DNA of 64,000 nucleotides from Kroppenstedtia sanguinis (GTDB lineage Bacteria; Bacillota; Bacilli; Thermoactinomycetales; DSM-45169), in NCBI RefSeq assembly GCF_050433445.1, contig NZ_JBNPXF010000001.1:297362-361361 (forward strand). Reading direction: 5' to 3'. Positions 41,269-50,075 of the stretch are shown here, in pieces. The translations under genes and the position numbers were made by a program. Within the stretch, counting starts at the first letter, position 1; each line of letters begins with the position of its first letter. The notes below the pieces were generated by a model, which was given only the letters and a program-made list of their open reading frames with translations, was not told the origin of the DNA and ran no database searches.

Positions 41269-42480
41269 TTGCAACGAAAAATTCAATGGCCGCAAAAAAT
41301 CCAGGGAAGCCTGCGTGTGGAGTTGACAGGTCCGGCTCTTACAAACTTCATCAATAATGCGCTGAACCAAGGAATTCAGATCAGCCAGATTACTTGGGTT
41401 TCCCAAGATTGCATCCGGTTAACCCTCCCTGTAGGGGATTACTTTCAGTTGAAACCCATTTTAAAGAGAACCGGAACCAAATCACGGATACTTGAAAAAA
41501 AAGGGCCTCCTTTTTGGTGGATGCGCCTGCGCAGAAGACAATTTTTCTTGTGGGGATTTCTTCTGTTCATCCTGCTGATTTTTTCTTTGACTTCAATAAT
41601 CTGGTCTGTGGAAGTGGAAGGAAACGAGACAGTACCCTCCAAAGAAATCATTGCAATCCTACAAGAAGAAGGGGTATTCATCGGACAGTTGAAAAGCCGG
41701 GTGCCTTCCCATGAGGAAATGCAATACCGTTTGCAATCCCGACTGCCTCAAGTATCCTGGGTGGGATTCCGAATGGAAGGGACCCGGGTGGTGGTCACCG
41801 TCGTGGAAAAAAAACGGGTGGATGAGGAGGAAGGAAAGGGGGAACGAGGACCGATCCAGCTCGTAGCCCGACGGAACGCTATGATTTACGATATGAATGT
41901 GGAACGGGGCCGACCAGTAGTGGAAGTGAATGAATCGGTGAAAAAGGGGCAACTACTGGTCTCCGGTTGGTACGGAAATCCGGAGGAACCTGATTCGGGC
42001 AAACTGGTGGGAGCCAAAGGAAAAGTGATGGGAGAAGTCTGGTATGACTCCACAGTGACGGTTCCCTTGCAGCAAAAACGAAAAGTGTATACTGGAAACC
42101 GAGAGAAGGCCTGGTATCCATACGTTGGCTCCCGAATGATCCGCATCCCCTTTTTGTTCCCGGAATCATTCCAAAGTTATGAAACCATCCAGACCACTCA
42201 TGCTCTTCAAATCCGCAATTGGCGTCTTCCCTTCGGGTGGGTGGAAGAAGAGCGCTTGGAGATGAAATGGGTTCGGAAAAAACTGGGCGTCAAACAGGCG
42301 GTCGCACTTGGAAAAGAACGAGCACGAGAGGATCTCATAACAAAAATGGGAGAGGATGGGCGGATTTTAGGGGAAAAAATTTTGCACCCCCGCGTGGTTG
42401 ATGGTAAAGTGATTATAACGATACACTATGATGTAGTGGAGAACATTGCTGTTTCACAACCGATATTGCAAGGGGATTGA
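41269..42480 (+). CDS. yqfD: Sporulation protein YqfD
   Basis: A 403-residue membrane protein of the YqfD family, needed for efficient sporulation; it is expected in the mother cell with YqfC. It has a soluble N-terminal part, one strong membrane helix at about 96-114 (QFFLWGFLLFILLIFSLTSIIW), and an extracytoplasmic domain with FtsQ/POTRA-like character (VEVEGNETVPSKEI...) and the repeated RLPQVSWVGFRMEGT. The TTG start at 41269 is 7 bases after AAGGGGAG and gives the family N terminus; an upstream ATG at 41212 lies within yqfC and is unlikely. phoH follows after six bases. Confidence 0.93.
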   Translation: MQRKIQWPQKIQGSLRVELTGPALTNFINNALNQGIQISQITWVSQDCIRLTLPVGDYFQLKPILKRTGTKSRILEKKGPPFWWMRLRRRQFFLWGFLLFILLIFSLTSIIWSVEVEGNETVPSKEIIAILQEEGVFIGQLKSRVPSHEEMQYRLQSRLPQVSWVGFRMEGTRVVVTVVEKKRVDEEEGKGERGPIQLVARRNAMIYDMNVERGRPVVEVNESVKKGQLLVSGWYGNPEEPDSGKLVGAKGKVMGEVWYDSTVTVPLQQKRKVYTGNREKAWYPYVGSRMIRIPFLFPESFQSYETIQTTHALQIRNWRLPFGWVEEERLEMKWVRKKLGVKQAVALGKERAREDLITKMGEDGRILGEKILHPRVVDGKVIITIHYDVVENIAVSQPILQGD

Positions 42481-42486
42481 AGCCAT

Positions 42487-43446
42487 TTGCAACAACAGGA
42501 GAAAACCATCAAAATCCGGTTGCAGGATGCGAATGAAGCACTAGAACTGTTCGGGCCGCAGGATGGATTTTTGCGGATGATTCAGGACCAGACTCCGGCC
42601 AAGATCATTTCCCGCGGGGAAGAGGTGGCGATCTCCGGCTCCCCTGAGGAGCTGGAAGTGTTGGGCCACCTGTTTCGCGTGCTATTAACATTGGTGCGCC
42701 GCGGGATCAAATTGACGGAGCGGGACCTGATCTACGCAGAGCGCTTGGCCCGTGATGGACTGGCTGATGAACTTTTGGAACTCTATGACGAACAGATCGG
42801 AGTGACTTACAAAGGAAAGCCGGTCCGGGTCAAAACCTTGGGCCAACGTCACTACATCACCGCGATTCAAAAGTCGGATATCGTGTTTGGCATTGGCCCC
42901 GCCGGTACCGGAAAAACCTTTTTGGCGGTGGTGTTGGCGGTTACCGCTTTGAAATCCAATCAGGTCAAGCGGATTGTTTTGACCCGCCCCGCTGTAGAAG
43001 CCGGGGAAAATCTGGGATTTCTGCCCGGCGATCTTCAGGAAAAGGTAGATCCATACCTGCGTCCGTTGTATGACAGTCTCTATACCATGCTCGGGGTGGA
43101 GCAGGTGGGCAAACTGATGGAACGGGGCCTGATTGAGGTGGCTCCGCTGGCGTACATGCGGGGGAGAACCTTGGAGGATTCCTTTGTCATCCTAGATGAA
43201 GCTCAAAACAGCACCCATGAGCAGATGAAGATGTTCCTCACCCGGTTGGGTTTTGGATCCAAAATGGTGGTGACCGGCGATGTGACCCAGGTGGACCTTC
43301 CCAAGGGGAAGCAATCCGGACTGAGGGAAGCGGAGCGGGTTCTGAAGCCAGTGGAAGAAATTCAGTTTGTCCGTTTGACCCAATCGGATGTGGTCCGTCA
43401 TACACTGGTTCAGAAGGTGATCGATGCCTACGCCGAAACAGAATGA
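42487..43446 (+). CDS. phoH: PhoH-family ATPase
   Basis: A cytoplasmic P-loop protein (PhoH, also called YbeZ) commonly encoded with YbeY and linked to RNA metabolism. The 319 residues contain Walker A GPAGTGKT (137-144), Walker B FVILDEAQNST, and TGDVTQVDLPKGKQSGL. It starts with TTG, 10 bases after AAGGGGA and six bases downstream of yqfD. The order phoH-yqfF-ybeY is conserved in Bacillales. Confidence 0.96.
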   Translation: MQQQEKTIKIRLQDANEALELFGPQDGFLRMIQDQTPAKIISRGEEVAISGSPEELEVLGHLFRVLLTLVRRGIKLTERDLIYAERLARDGLADELLELYDEQIGVTYKGKPVRVKTLGQRHYITAIQKSDIVFGIGPAGTGKTFLAVVLAVTALKSNQVKRIVLTRPAVEAGENLGFLPGDLQEKVDPYLRPLYDSLYTMLGVEQVGKLMERGLIEVAPLAYMRGRTLEDSFVILDEAQNSTHEQMKMFLTRLGFGSKMVVTGDVTQVDLPKGKQSGLREAERVLKPVEEIQFVRLTQSDVVRHTLVQKVIDAYAETE

Positions 43447-43472
43447 TCATTCGACGATGAGGAGTCGATCCT

Positions 43473-45614
43473 ATGGCGAACGAAGAGAAAAAGCCAAAGT
43501 CCGGATTTACTCTTCTAAAACGCTTCCGTCTGTCGGAGCGTTGGAAGACGAGTCGGCGAATCCGGCTTTTGCTGTATTTAGGCTTAGGTGCCTTTTGCTA
43601 CCTTCTGTTGATGGGACAGGTTCTCCCACAACAGTATAATGATATTTCCCCCGGGAAGGTGGCCAAGGAGTCCATCGTCTCCCCGGTGACGAAGGTGGAT
43701 CAGGAAGCGACTGAGAAAGTGCGGGAAAAAGCGGCTCAATCCGTGGGAAAACAATACCGAGTCGATGAACAGTTGGCGGATCGGCAAGTCAAAAGGTTGG
43801 AAACGATTTTCAATGAGGTACAAAAGCAACTCTCCGAGAAGGGCAAGAGTGACAAGGAGAAAATCGCCAACCTCAAAGACGTGCTTCCTTACGGTTTGTC
43901 CGAGGAATTTTATCAAAGGTTGGTCCAAGTCAAAGACGGCGAATGGACGGAGATGAGAATCCTCAGCCGGGAAATGGTGCAGGAGGTCCTGGCCGACGGG
44001 GTTCGCAAAAATGAACTGGAAAAAGAGAGGGACCGGGTGGATCGAGGTTTGGTCACCTCCTCTTTGGGCAGTCCGGCCCGTTACGTCGTGCGCGAATTGA
44101 CCCGACAGATGATCATCCCCAATGAAATTTATGATAAAAATCGGACCGAAAAACTGAAGGATGTAGCTCGAGAGAGTGTGGAGCCGATTCCGATCCGAAA
44201 AGGAGACGTCATTGTCGCCGCTGGCGATGTGGTGACGAAGGATCAGTATCGGAAATTGGAGGAGCTCGGTTTTTTGGGAAGGTATACCGATCCGGTCCCC
44301 TATCTCGGCTTGGCTCTGCTGATCGCGGTGATCCTGGGATTACTCGCTTTTTTCGTCCGCTGGTTCCGTCCAGATGTATATCGTGACAATGTGAAGACCA
44401 CGATGCTTTTATCGGTGTTTCTGCTGACCATGCTGGGGATGAAGATGATCAGCTTGGGGCAGAATCTGGAATGGAGTACGGTAGGTTATATGGCCCCGGC
44501 GGCCCTGGGGACGATGCTGATCGCCCTCCTGATGGATTTAAAGTTGGCCTTGTGGTGTGCCATCCTGTTCGGGGTGTTCTCGGGGATGTATTTTAACGAA
44601 GGCAGCCATGTTCTGTTTGACTTCCGCTACGGTTTGGTCTCTTTTGTGAGCGGTGCAGTCGGCGCCTTTGCTTTATCCGGAGTTCGGGGACGTCTTTCCA
44701 TCTTTCGCGCCGGGCTTTTTTCATCAGGAGCCAGTGTTCTTACCATCACAGCATTGTATGCCCTGGTTCCGGTGGATGGAGATGGATGGATTCTGCTTCA
44801 GTCCCTCGGATTTGGAGCGGCCAGCGGAATTTTTTCCGCGGTGTTGACGATTGGATTTTTACAACACTTTGAAACGGTTTTTGATATGCTATCTCCCTTA
44901 CGGCTGTTGGAGTTGTCCAATCCCAACCATCCGTTATTGCGTAAATTGCTGATTGAGACGCCGGGGACTTATCATCACTCGGTGATTGTGGGCAATCTGG
45001 CGGAAGCCGCTGCGGAAGCGGTCGGGGCCAATGGTCTGCTCTGTCGGGTGGGTGCTTATTATCATGATGTGGGGAAGACTAAACGACCCCAGTTTTTCAT
45101 CGAAAACCAGATGGCGGAGAATCCCCATGATAAAATATCTCCCAACCTGAGTAAGAGCATCATCATCTCTCATGCCAAGGATGGCTGTGAGATGCTCCGG
45201 GAGCATAATATTCCCACGCCGATCTGTGATATTGCCGCCCAACACCACGGGACTACCCTGATCAAATATTTCTATCACAAGGCACGGGAACAGAGTGATG
45301 GAGCTCAAGTGTTGGAGGCGGACTACCGGTATCCCGGTCCCAAGGCTCAGTTTAAGGAGGCGGCCATTGTAGGCATCGCCGATTGTGTGGAAGCGGCGGT
45401 TCGCTCGCTGGCCCGGCCCAGTCCGGAACGGGTGGAGAACATGGTGCGAAAGATTATCCAAGATCGGCTGGAAGACGGCCAATTTGATGAATGTGATCTG
45501 ACATTTAAGGAATTGGATCTGATTGCTCGTTCCATCTGTGAAACCCTGCAGGGGATTTTTCACTCCCGAATTGAGTATCCGGAGGATCAAGGAAAAGGGG
45601 TGAAGCCGGCATGA
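43473..45614 (+). CDS. yqfF: 7TM-HD phosphohydrolase YqfF (PgpH-like)
   Basis: A membrane c-di-AMP phosphodiesterase-like enzyme (PgpH type in Listeria). The 713 residues comprise one membrane helix near residue 35, an extracellular 7TMR-HDED domain (about 55-270) and seven membrane helices (about 275-470). The cytoplasmic HD domain has HHSVIVGNLAEAAAEAVG and YYHDVGKTKRPQFF, the HD pair, and further metal ligands HHGTTLIKYFYHKA. It should set c-di-AMP levels and thus wall and potassium homeostasis; this is inferred from characterised relatives. The stop overlaps the ybeY start by four bases. Confidence 0.95.
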   Translation: MANEEKKPKSGFTLLKRFRLSERWKTSRRIRLLLYLGLGAFCYLLLMGQVLPQQYNDISPGKVAKESIVSPVTKVDQEATEKVREKAAQSVGKQYRVDEQLADRQVKRLETIFNEVQKQLSEKGKSDKEKIANLKDVLPYGLSEEFYQRLVQVKDGEWTEMRILSREMVQEVLADGVRKNELEKERDRVDRGLVTSSLGSPARYVVRELTRQMIIPNEIYDKNRTEKLKDVARESVEPIPIRKGDVIVAAGDVVTKDQYRKLEELGFLGRYTDPVPYLGLALLIAVILGLLAFFVRWFRPDVYRDNVKTTMLLSVFLLTMLGMKMISLGQNLEWSTVGYMAPAALGTMLIALLMDLKLALWCAILFGVFSGMYFNEGSHVLFDFRYGLVSFVSGAVGAFALSGVRGRLSIFRAGLFSSGASVLTITALYALVPVDGDGWILLQSLGFGAASGIFSAVLTIGFLQHFETVFDMLSPLRLLELSNPNHPLLRKLLIETPGTYHHSVIVGNLAEAAAEAVGANGLLCRVGAYYHDVGKTKRPQFFIENQMAENPHDKISPNLSKSIIISHAKDGCEMLREHNIPTPICDIAAQHHGTTLIKYFYHKAREQSDGAQVLEADYRYPGPKAQFKEAAIVGIADCVEAAVRSLARPSPERVENMVRKIIQDRLEDGQFDECDLTFKELDLIARSICETLQGIFHSRIEYPEDQGKGVKPA

Positions 45615-46078
45615 ATTTGCGTGTAGAATTCGTGGTTCGCCCCCATCTCACCGAAGTGCGATGGTTGCCTTGGGTGGAGCGTTGTCTCATGCAGGCGGCT
45701 GAAATGGAACAGACGCCGCCTGCCGAGGTGGCGGTGACGATTGTGGATCATGAGGAGATACACCGTCTGAACCGGGAGTTCCGACAGGTGGATCGGCCGA
45801 CGGATGTACTTTCTTTTCCCCAGTGGGAACCGGGGGAAGCTTGGGAATCCCCGGAAGGGGAACCCCTTCCTCTCGGAGATATTGTCATCTCGCTTCCCCA
45901 GGCGAAAGAACAAGCTGAAGAGTATGGTCACTCATTGGAACGGGAACTGGGCTTCCTGGCGGTACACGGTTTTTTGCACCTGCTCGGATATGATCACGGC
46001 ACAGATGAAGAAGAAGAGGAGATGTTTTCCCGACAGGAGGCCATCCTGTCCCGCGTCGGATTGACAAGGCAGGGGTGA
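45611..46078 (+). CDS. ybeY: Endoribonuclease YbeY
   Basis: A zinc-dependent RNase for 16S rRNA maturation and ribosome quality control. The 155 residues carry the conserved H-x3-H-x5-H metal motif as HGFLHLLGYDHG, preceded by RPTDVLSFPQW and LGDIVISLPQAKEQA. It starts in a 4-base overlap with yqfF, with a GGGG ribosome site just upstream, and is followed six bases later by dgkA. Confidence 0.97.
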   Translation: MNLRVEFVVRPHLTEVRWLPWVERCLMQAAEMEQTPPAEVAVTIVDHEEIHRLNREFRQVDRPTDVLSFPQWEPGEAWESPEGEPLPLGDIVISLPQAKEQAEEYGHSLERELGFLAVHGFLHLLGYDHGTDEEEEEMFSRQEAILSRVGLTRQG

Positions 46079-46084
46079 TTTAAG

Positions 46085-46774
46085 ATGCGGAAGTCCTCAT
46101 TGTTGGCCAGTTTCCGCTACGCCCTGGAAGGTCTCAAATACACCCTCATCACCCAGCAAAACATGCGGATTCATTTTCTGGTGGCTCTCGGTGTGCTGTT
46201 GTTCAGTTTGTGGCTTCCCCTCACCAAAGTGGAGGTGCTGCTTCTCTTTGTTTGCATCCTGCTGGTGATCGTCGCCGAATTGTTTAACACAGCTGTCGAA
46301 GCGGTAATCGATCTGGTAACCCGAGATTTCCATCCCCTGGCCAAGGTGGCGAAGGATGTAGCGGCGGGAGCCGTGCTTCTGTCTGCGGGAATGGCGGTGG
46401 TGGTCGGGCTCAGCATCTTCTATCCCTACTTGGATATCTTCTCTCTCCATTCCTTGGAGCGAGCTTCCCACCCTCTCAACATTGGGTTGGCGGCCTTGAT
46501 CGTGTTTGATTTTTTCCTCACTCTTTCTTTGAAAGGGGTTTTGATCCGGAGTGACAAGCCGGAATGGGAGCCTAGCATGACCATGTCACTGGCCAGTTTG
46601 ATTGCGGTTTCTCTGATCATGATGACAGCGAACTGGCTGGTGATCATTCTGGTGTTGTTGTTGTACTTCCTGCTCCTGGGCACTCGATTACGGATGAAAA
46701 CCCGGAAGCAGGCGGTCTTTCTGGGAGTGATTCTAGGGGTGGTCATCGCTGTTGCCGGTTTTTTTCTGATGTGA
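46085..46774 (+). CDS. dgkA: DgkA-type lipid kinase with C-terminal membrane extension
   Basis: An integral-membrane kinase of the diacylglycerol/undecaprenol kinase family (undecaprenol kinase in Bacillus). Residues 1-120 are a typical DgkA: SFRYALEGLKYTLITQQNMRIH and the signature AELFNTAVEAVIDL with the catalytic Glu/Asn/Thr. Residues 125-229 are additional: a strongly hydrophobic stretch with about four helices that is absent from the usual 120-130 residue enzyme. No phosphatase motif was seen in it. It lies between ybeY and the DUF502 gene in the conserved cluster ybeY-dgkA-cdd-era. Confidence 0.93.
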   Translation: MRKSSLLASFRYALEGLKYTLITQQNMRIHFLVALGVLLFSLWLPLTKVEVLLLFVCILLVIVAELFNTAVEAVIDLVTRDFHPLAKVAKDVAAGAVLLSAGMAVVVGLSIFYPYLDIFSLHSLERASHPLNIGLAALIVFDFFLTLSLKGVLIRSDKPEWEPSMTMSLASLIAVSLIMMTANWLVIILVLLLYFLLLGTRLRMKTRKQAVFLGVILGVVIAVAGFFLM

Positions 46775-46797
46775 GTTGAAAGGAGAGGTCCAATCGG

Positions 46798-47499
46798 ATG
46801 TGGAAACGGATCCGTACATATCTCATCCTGGGAGTGATTGCCCTTCTCCCCACAGTGGCAACACTCTACATTTTGAAACTTATTTTTGCAATTATCGATC
46901 CGACTTTAGGAGTGGCGACGGCGAAGCTTCTCCAGTGGTTGGGAGTGGTACAGTTTCCGTTGGTGATCTGGGGGATTCGCTTTCAAACCCACATTCCTGG
47001 GGTGGGCACTCTGCTCACGCTGGGAATTCTCGTTTTAATCGGGATGTTGGCCCGCAGTTTGATTGGAAGACAGATGCTCCGTTTTACGGAGTTTTTTTTC
47101 TCACGGATCCCTCTGGCACGGAACATTTATTCGACGGTTCAACAGATCACAAATACTTTCACCCATGATAAGGCGACTTTTAAGCAAGTGGTGATGGTGG
47201 AATACCCGCGAAAAGGGGTTTACACTCTCGGATTTTACACAGGGGAAGGGAACGGAGAGATCCAAAGAAAGAACCAGAAGCGGATGCTCAATATCTTCTT
47301 GCCGACCACACCCAATCCCACTTCGGGGTGGCTGGTGCTCGTTCCTTCTACAGAAGTGACCTTTTTGAACATGTCTGTGGAAGACGGGCTGAAATATATC
47401 ATCTCTGGCGGAGTGGTTGTCCCCCCTGTCAGAGAAATCGATACTGTAAAGGGGTTTAGGAAGGAAGGGATTTCGGGTGAAGCGGGAGCAGTTGATTGA
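46798..47499 (+). CDS. DUF502 family membrane protein
   Basis: A 233-residue inner-membrane protein of the DUF502 family, function unknown. It starts RIRTYLILGVIALLPTVATLYIL, has two N-terminal membrane helices (about 8-30 and 70-90), and the family-typical RIPLARNIYSTVQQI and PTTPNPTSGWLVLVPSTEV. GAAAGGAGAGG lies before the ATG. It is inserted between dgkA and cdd relative to B. subtilis, and its last 23 bases overlap the cdd start, implying coupled translation. Confidence 0.9.
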   Translation: MWKRIRTYLILGVIALLPTVATLYILKLIFAIIDPTLGVATAKLLQWLGVVQFPLVIWGIRFQTHIPGVGTLLTLGILVLIGMLARSLIGRQMLRFTEFFFSRIPLARNIYSTVQQITNTFTHDKATFKQVVMVEYPRKGVYTLGFYTGEGNGEIQRKNQKRMLNIFLPTTPNPTSGWLVLVPSTEVTFLNMSVEDGLKYIISGGVVVPPVREIDTVKGFRKEGISGEAGAVD

Positions 47500-47887
47500 A
47501 GAAGCGAAAAAAGTACGGCAGCGGGCGTACGTGCCCTACTCTGGATTTCCAGTGGGGGCAGCGCTCTTAACGGAAGACGGAAGGGTCTTTTCTGGTTGCA
47601 ATGTGGAAAATGTCTCTTTTGGCCTGACCAATTGCGCGGAACGGACCGCTTTTTTCAAGGCTGTATCTGAAGGGACGAGAAAATTTCAGGCTCTGGCGGT
47701 GGTAGGGGCTACCTCTAATCCCATCTCTCCTTGTGGTGCATGCCGGCAGGTGATGGCTGAATTTTGCTCCCCAGGGATGAAAGTATATCTTGCCAACTTG
47801 GATGGAGAAATTAAGCAAACGACCGTCGGCGAGCTGTTGCCCGGTGCTTTTGACAAGGAGGAACTCGATGAAGGAACCAACGTTTAA
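47477..47887 (+). CDS. cdd: Cytidine deaminase
   Basis: Zinc-dependent deamination of cytidine and deoxycytidine to uridine and deoxyuridine in pyrimidine salvage. The 136-residue protein has the zinc motifs NCAERTAFFKA (CAE) and PCGACRQVMAEF. The GTG start at 47477 is inside the end of the DUF502 gene, and the 3' end overlaps the era start by 20 bases. The neighbourhood dgkA-cdd-era is standard in Bacillales. Confidence 0.97.
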   Translation: MKREQLIEEAKKVRQRAYVPYSGFPVGAALLTEDGRVFSGCNVENVSFGLTNCAERTAFFKAVSEGTRKFQALAVVGATSNPISPCGACRQVMAEFCSPGMKVYLANLDGEIKQTTVGELLPGAFDKEELDEGTNV

Positions 47888-48770
47888 GTCCGGTTTTGTC
47901 ACTTTGATCGGACGCCCTAACGTGGGGAAATCCACCCTGTTGAATCAGGTGTTGGGACAAAAGGTGGCCATCATGTCGGACAAACCCCAGACGACCCGGA
48001 ATAAAATCCAGGGGGTGCATACAACCGAGACGGAGCAGATTATTTTTCTGGATACTCCGGGGATCCACAAACCCAAGTCGCGACTGGGCGACTGGATGGT
48101 GCAGACCGCTCGGGAAACCTTTGAAGAGGTGGACGTGATCCTGTTCCTGGTGGATGCTAAAGAGGGGATGGGATCTGGGGACCGGTTTATTATGGAACAG
48201 TTGAAAGCGGTGAAAACACCGGTCTTCCTCGTCGTCAACAAGATCGATCAGGTGCATCCCGACAGTCTCCTCCCCCTGATCGATGGGTATCGCCGAGTAT
48301 TTTCATTTAAGGAAGTGGTGCCGGTCTCCGCACTTTATGGCAACAACACCGCCACTCTTCTCGACCTGATCCGCAGGGAGTTGCCTGAAGGACCCGCCTA
48401 TTATCCCTCGGAGTATGTCACCGATCACCCGGAGCGATTTATCGTTGGGGAGTTGGTGCGGGAAAAGGTATTGCATCTGACCCGGGAAGAGGTCCCTCAT
48501 TCGGTGGCCGTCGTAGTGGAGGAGATGAAAGAAGAGGAAGAAGGCCGGGTGTTTGTACGTGCCACGATTTACACCGAACGGCAATCCCAGAAGGGGATAT
48601 TGATCGGAAAACAGGGTTCCATGCTGAAAGAGGTGGGCCGACGGGCCAGGGAAGAGATCCAACGTCTGCTGGGGAGCCGGGTTTACCTCGATCTGTGGGT
48701 CAAGGTGAAAAAAGACTGGCGCAACGAGGCGTTTCTGTTGCGGCAGTTCGGTTATCAGGATGAAGATTGA
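47868..48770 (+). CDS. era: GTPase Era
   Basis: An essential-type GTPase that binds the 3' end of 16S rRNA during 30S assembly. The 300 residues have G1 GRPNVGKSTLLNQ, switch regions DKPQTTRNKI and LDTPGIHKPKSRLG, G4 VNKID, and a C-terminal KH domain (GILIGKQGSMLKEVGRRAR). ATG 47868 is chosen because AAGGAGGAACTCG precedes it; a longer in-frame reading lies inside cdd. The start overlaps cdd by 20 bases. Confidence 0.97.
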   Translation: MKEPTFKSGFVTLIGRPNVGKSTLLNQVLGQKVAIMSDKPQTTRNKIQGVHTTETEQIIFLDTPGIHKPKSRLGDWMVQTARETFEEVDVILFLVDAKEGMGSGDRFIMEQLKAVKTPVFLVVNKIDQVHPDSLLPLIDGYRRVFSFKEVVPVSALYGNNTATLLDLIRRELPEGPAYYPSEYVTDHPERFIVGELVREKVLHLTREEVPHSVAVVVEEMKEEEEGRVFVRATIYTERQSQKGILIGKQGSMLKEVGRRAREEIQRLLGSRVYLDLWVKVKKDWRNEAFLLRQFGYQDED

Positions 48771-48868
48771 CAGGTGGAAACAATATCTAGGAACTACCGT
48801 TCATACTCTCCTTTCTGGAGGTCATCCTAACCGTTAGCCAGACTCGTCGGCGGAAAGGATGAGACGGT

Positions 48869-49006
48869 TTGCGCAATTTTTCCTGGAATTGTTTTGCGGT
48901 GACCGGCAACATAGACGCGTATCTCCTGTACAAGGATACTGAAACCCTCGCCGAACGGAGAGATACAGACACTTTGCGGGAGAAGGAAAAAGAGAAAGAG
49001 AGTTGA
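48869..49006 (+). CDS. yqzL: YqzL-family small protein
   Basis: A 45-residue protein found between era and recO in Bacillales. It reads MRNFSWNCFAVTGNIDAYLL followed by YKD and a charged Glu/Lys/Arg tail; the F-S-W-x2-F-x2-TG-x-IDAYLL pattern is the family signature. It begins with TTG at 48869, about 9 bases after GGAAAGGA, and stops 12 bases before recO. Function is unknown. Short and easily missed, but its position and pattern make it convincing. Confidence 0.8.
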   Translation: MRNFSWNCFAVTGNIDAYLLYKDTETLAERRDTDTLREKEKEKES

Positions 49007-49018
49007 GGGGAAGCATCG

Positions 49019-49771
49019 ATGTTGGAGAAGCTGGAAGGGATCGTCATCCGGACGCGAGATTATGGGGAAAGCCATAAGGTGGTCATTCTGTTTACAAAGG
49101 AACAAGGAAAGTATGCAGTAATGGCCAGAGGGGCCAAAAAACCAAAAAGTCGGTTGGCGGCGGTTACCCAGCCCTTTACCTCAGGGGAATATCTCTGCTA
49201 TGCTGGATCTGGGATGGCCACCTTATCCCAGGGAGATATTCTGGCGTCTCGTCACCTTCTTCGTTCCGACTTGCTTCGGGCTTCTTACGCTGCTTATTGG
49301 ACTGAATTTCTGGATAAACTGAAGGAGGAAAAAGAACCGGACCCACCGATCTACATTTGGCTCGAGAGGGTGCTGGATCTGCTGGAAGAAGGGGTGGACC
49401 CCGAAATCCTGTCCCGAATCTTTGAGTTGAAAGTGTTGGAATCAGCCGGATACCGCCCTCGCTTACAGGGGTGTGTCTATTGTGGAGGGACAGATCTCCC
49501 TGTCAAATTTAGTGTTCGGCAGGGAGGTTTCCTCTGTCCCAACTGTTCCCTCCGGGATCCAGAAGCTCTATCCCTTTCTCCTGCCACTGCTCGAATTCTC
49601 AGAACCTTGGCTGGAATCTCGCCCTACCGGCTGGGGCAGATCCGGGTGAAAGAAGAGACCCGACGTCAACTGGAGCGAATCCTTCGCTCCTTTATCGACG
49701 AATACATCGATCTGCCTCTTCGCTCCCGGAGCTTTTTGGACCGTCTGAAGAAAGACGGATGGAGTGGGTGA
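49019..49771 (+). CDS. recO: DNA repair protein RecO
   Basis: Recombination mediator that works with RecR/RecF to load RecA on gapped DNA. The 250 residues contain an N-terminal OB fold (EGIVIRTRDYGESHKVVILFT), a helical middle, and a zinc site CVYCGG ... FLCPNCS near 150-175. GAGGGGAAGC lies upstream of the ATG. It closes the era-yqzL-recO group. Confidence 0.96.
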   Translation: MLEKLEGIVIRTRDYGESHKVVILFTKEQGKYAVMARGAKKPKSRLAAVTQPFTSGEYLCYAGSGMATLSQGDILASRHLLRSDLLRASYAAYWTEFLDKLKEEKEPDPPIYIWLERVLDLLEEGVDPEILSRIFELKVLESAGYRPRLQGCVYCGGTDLPVKFSVRQGGFLCPNCSLRDPEALSLSPATARILRTLAGISPYRLGQIRVKEETRRQLERILRSFIDEYIDLPLRSRSFLDRLKKDGWSG

Positions 49772-49776
49772 GAATA

Positions 49777-49806
49777 TTGACACAGCCGCATCGAATTTGA
49801 TATAAC
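49777..49806 (+). promoter_or_regulatory. Sigma-A promoter of glyQS
   Basis: TTGACA (49777-49782), 18-base spacer, TATAAC (49801-49806), with alternative GATATA nested. It lies directly upstream of the T-box leader. Confidence 0.68.
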
Positions 49807-49837
49807 TACACTATCCGGAAAACTATATTGGAAATGC

Positions 49838-50054
49838 GCGATGAGAGAAGGGAGTAGCCGGCCCATTTGTGACCCAGCGAGTCGGGGAGGGTGAAAGCCC
49901 GGCCACAAACCCGGTGAAAGGCGGTCTGGAGCGCAATCGGAATCGAGAGGACCGGTGGCGAAACAGCTGACCGGTCAAATAGGGTGGAACCGCGGGAAAC
50001 CTCCCGTCCCTATGGGAGCGGTGTATGCTTCCGAGGGGTGGTAGGTTTTTTTAT
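49838..50054 (+). promoter_or_regulatory. T-box riboswitch (glycine)
   Basis: A tRNA-sensing leader for glycyl-tRNA synthetase. Stem I begins in AGAGAAGGGAGTAG near 49844; the specifier is GGC at 49920-49922 in the context GTGAAA-GGC-GGTCTGGAGC. The T-box sequence AGGGTGGAACCGCG is at 49981-49994. A long imperfect terminator stem follows (49998-50010 pairing with 50035-50047), ending in a T-run. Readthrough is expected when tRNA-Gly is uncharged. Confidence 0.95.
49998..50052 (+). terminator. T-box-controlled terminator before glyQ
   Basis: AACCT, a mismatch, then CCGTCCC faces GGGGTGG and AGGTT with G-U pairs, followed by seven T. Confidence 0.8.
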
Positions 50055-50075
50055 GCTATTTTGGAGGTGGGATGA

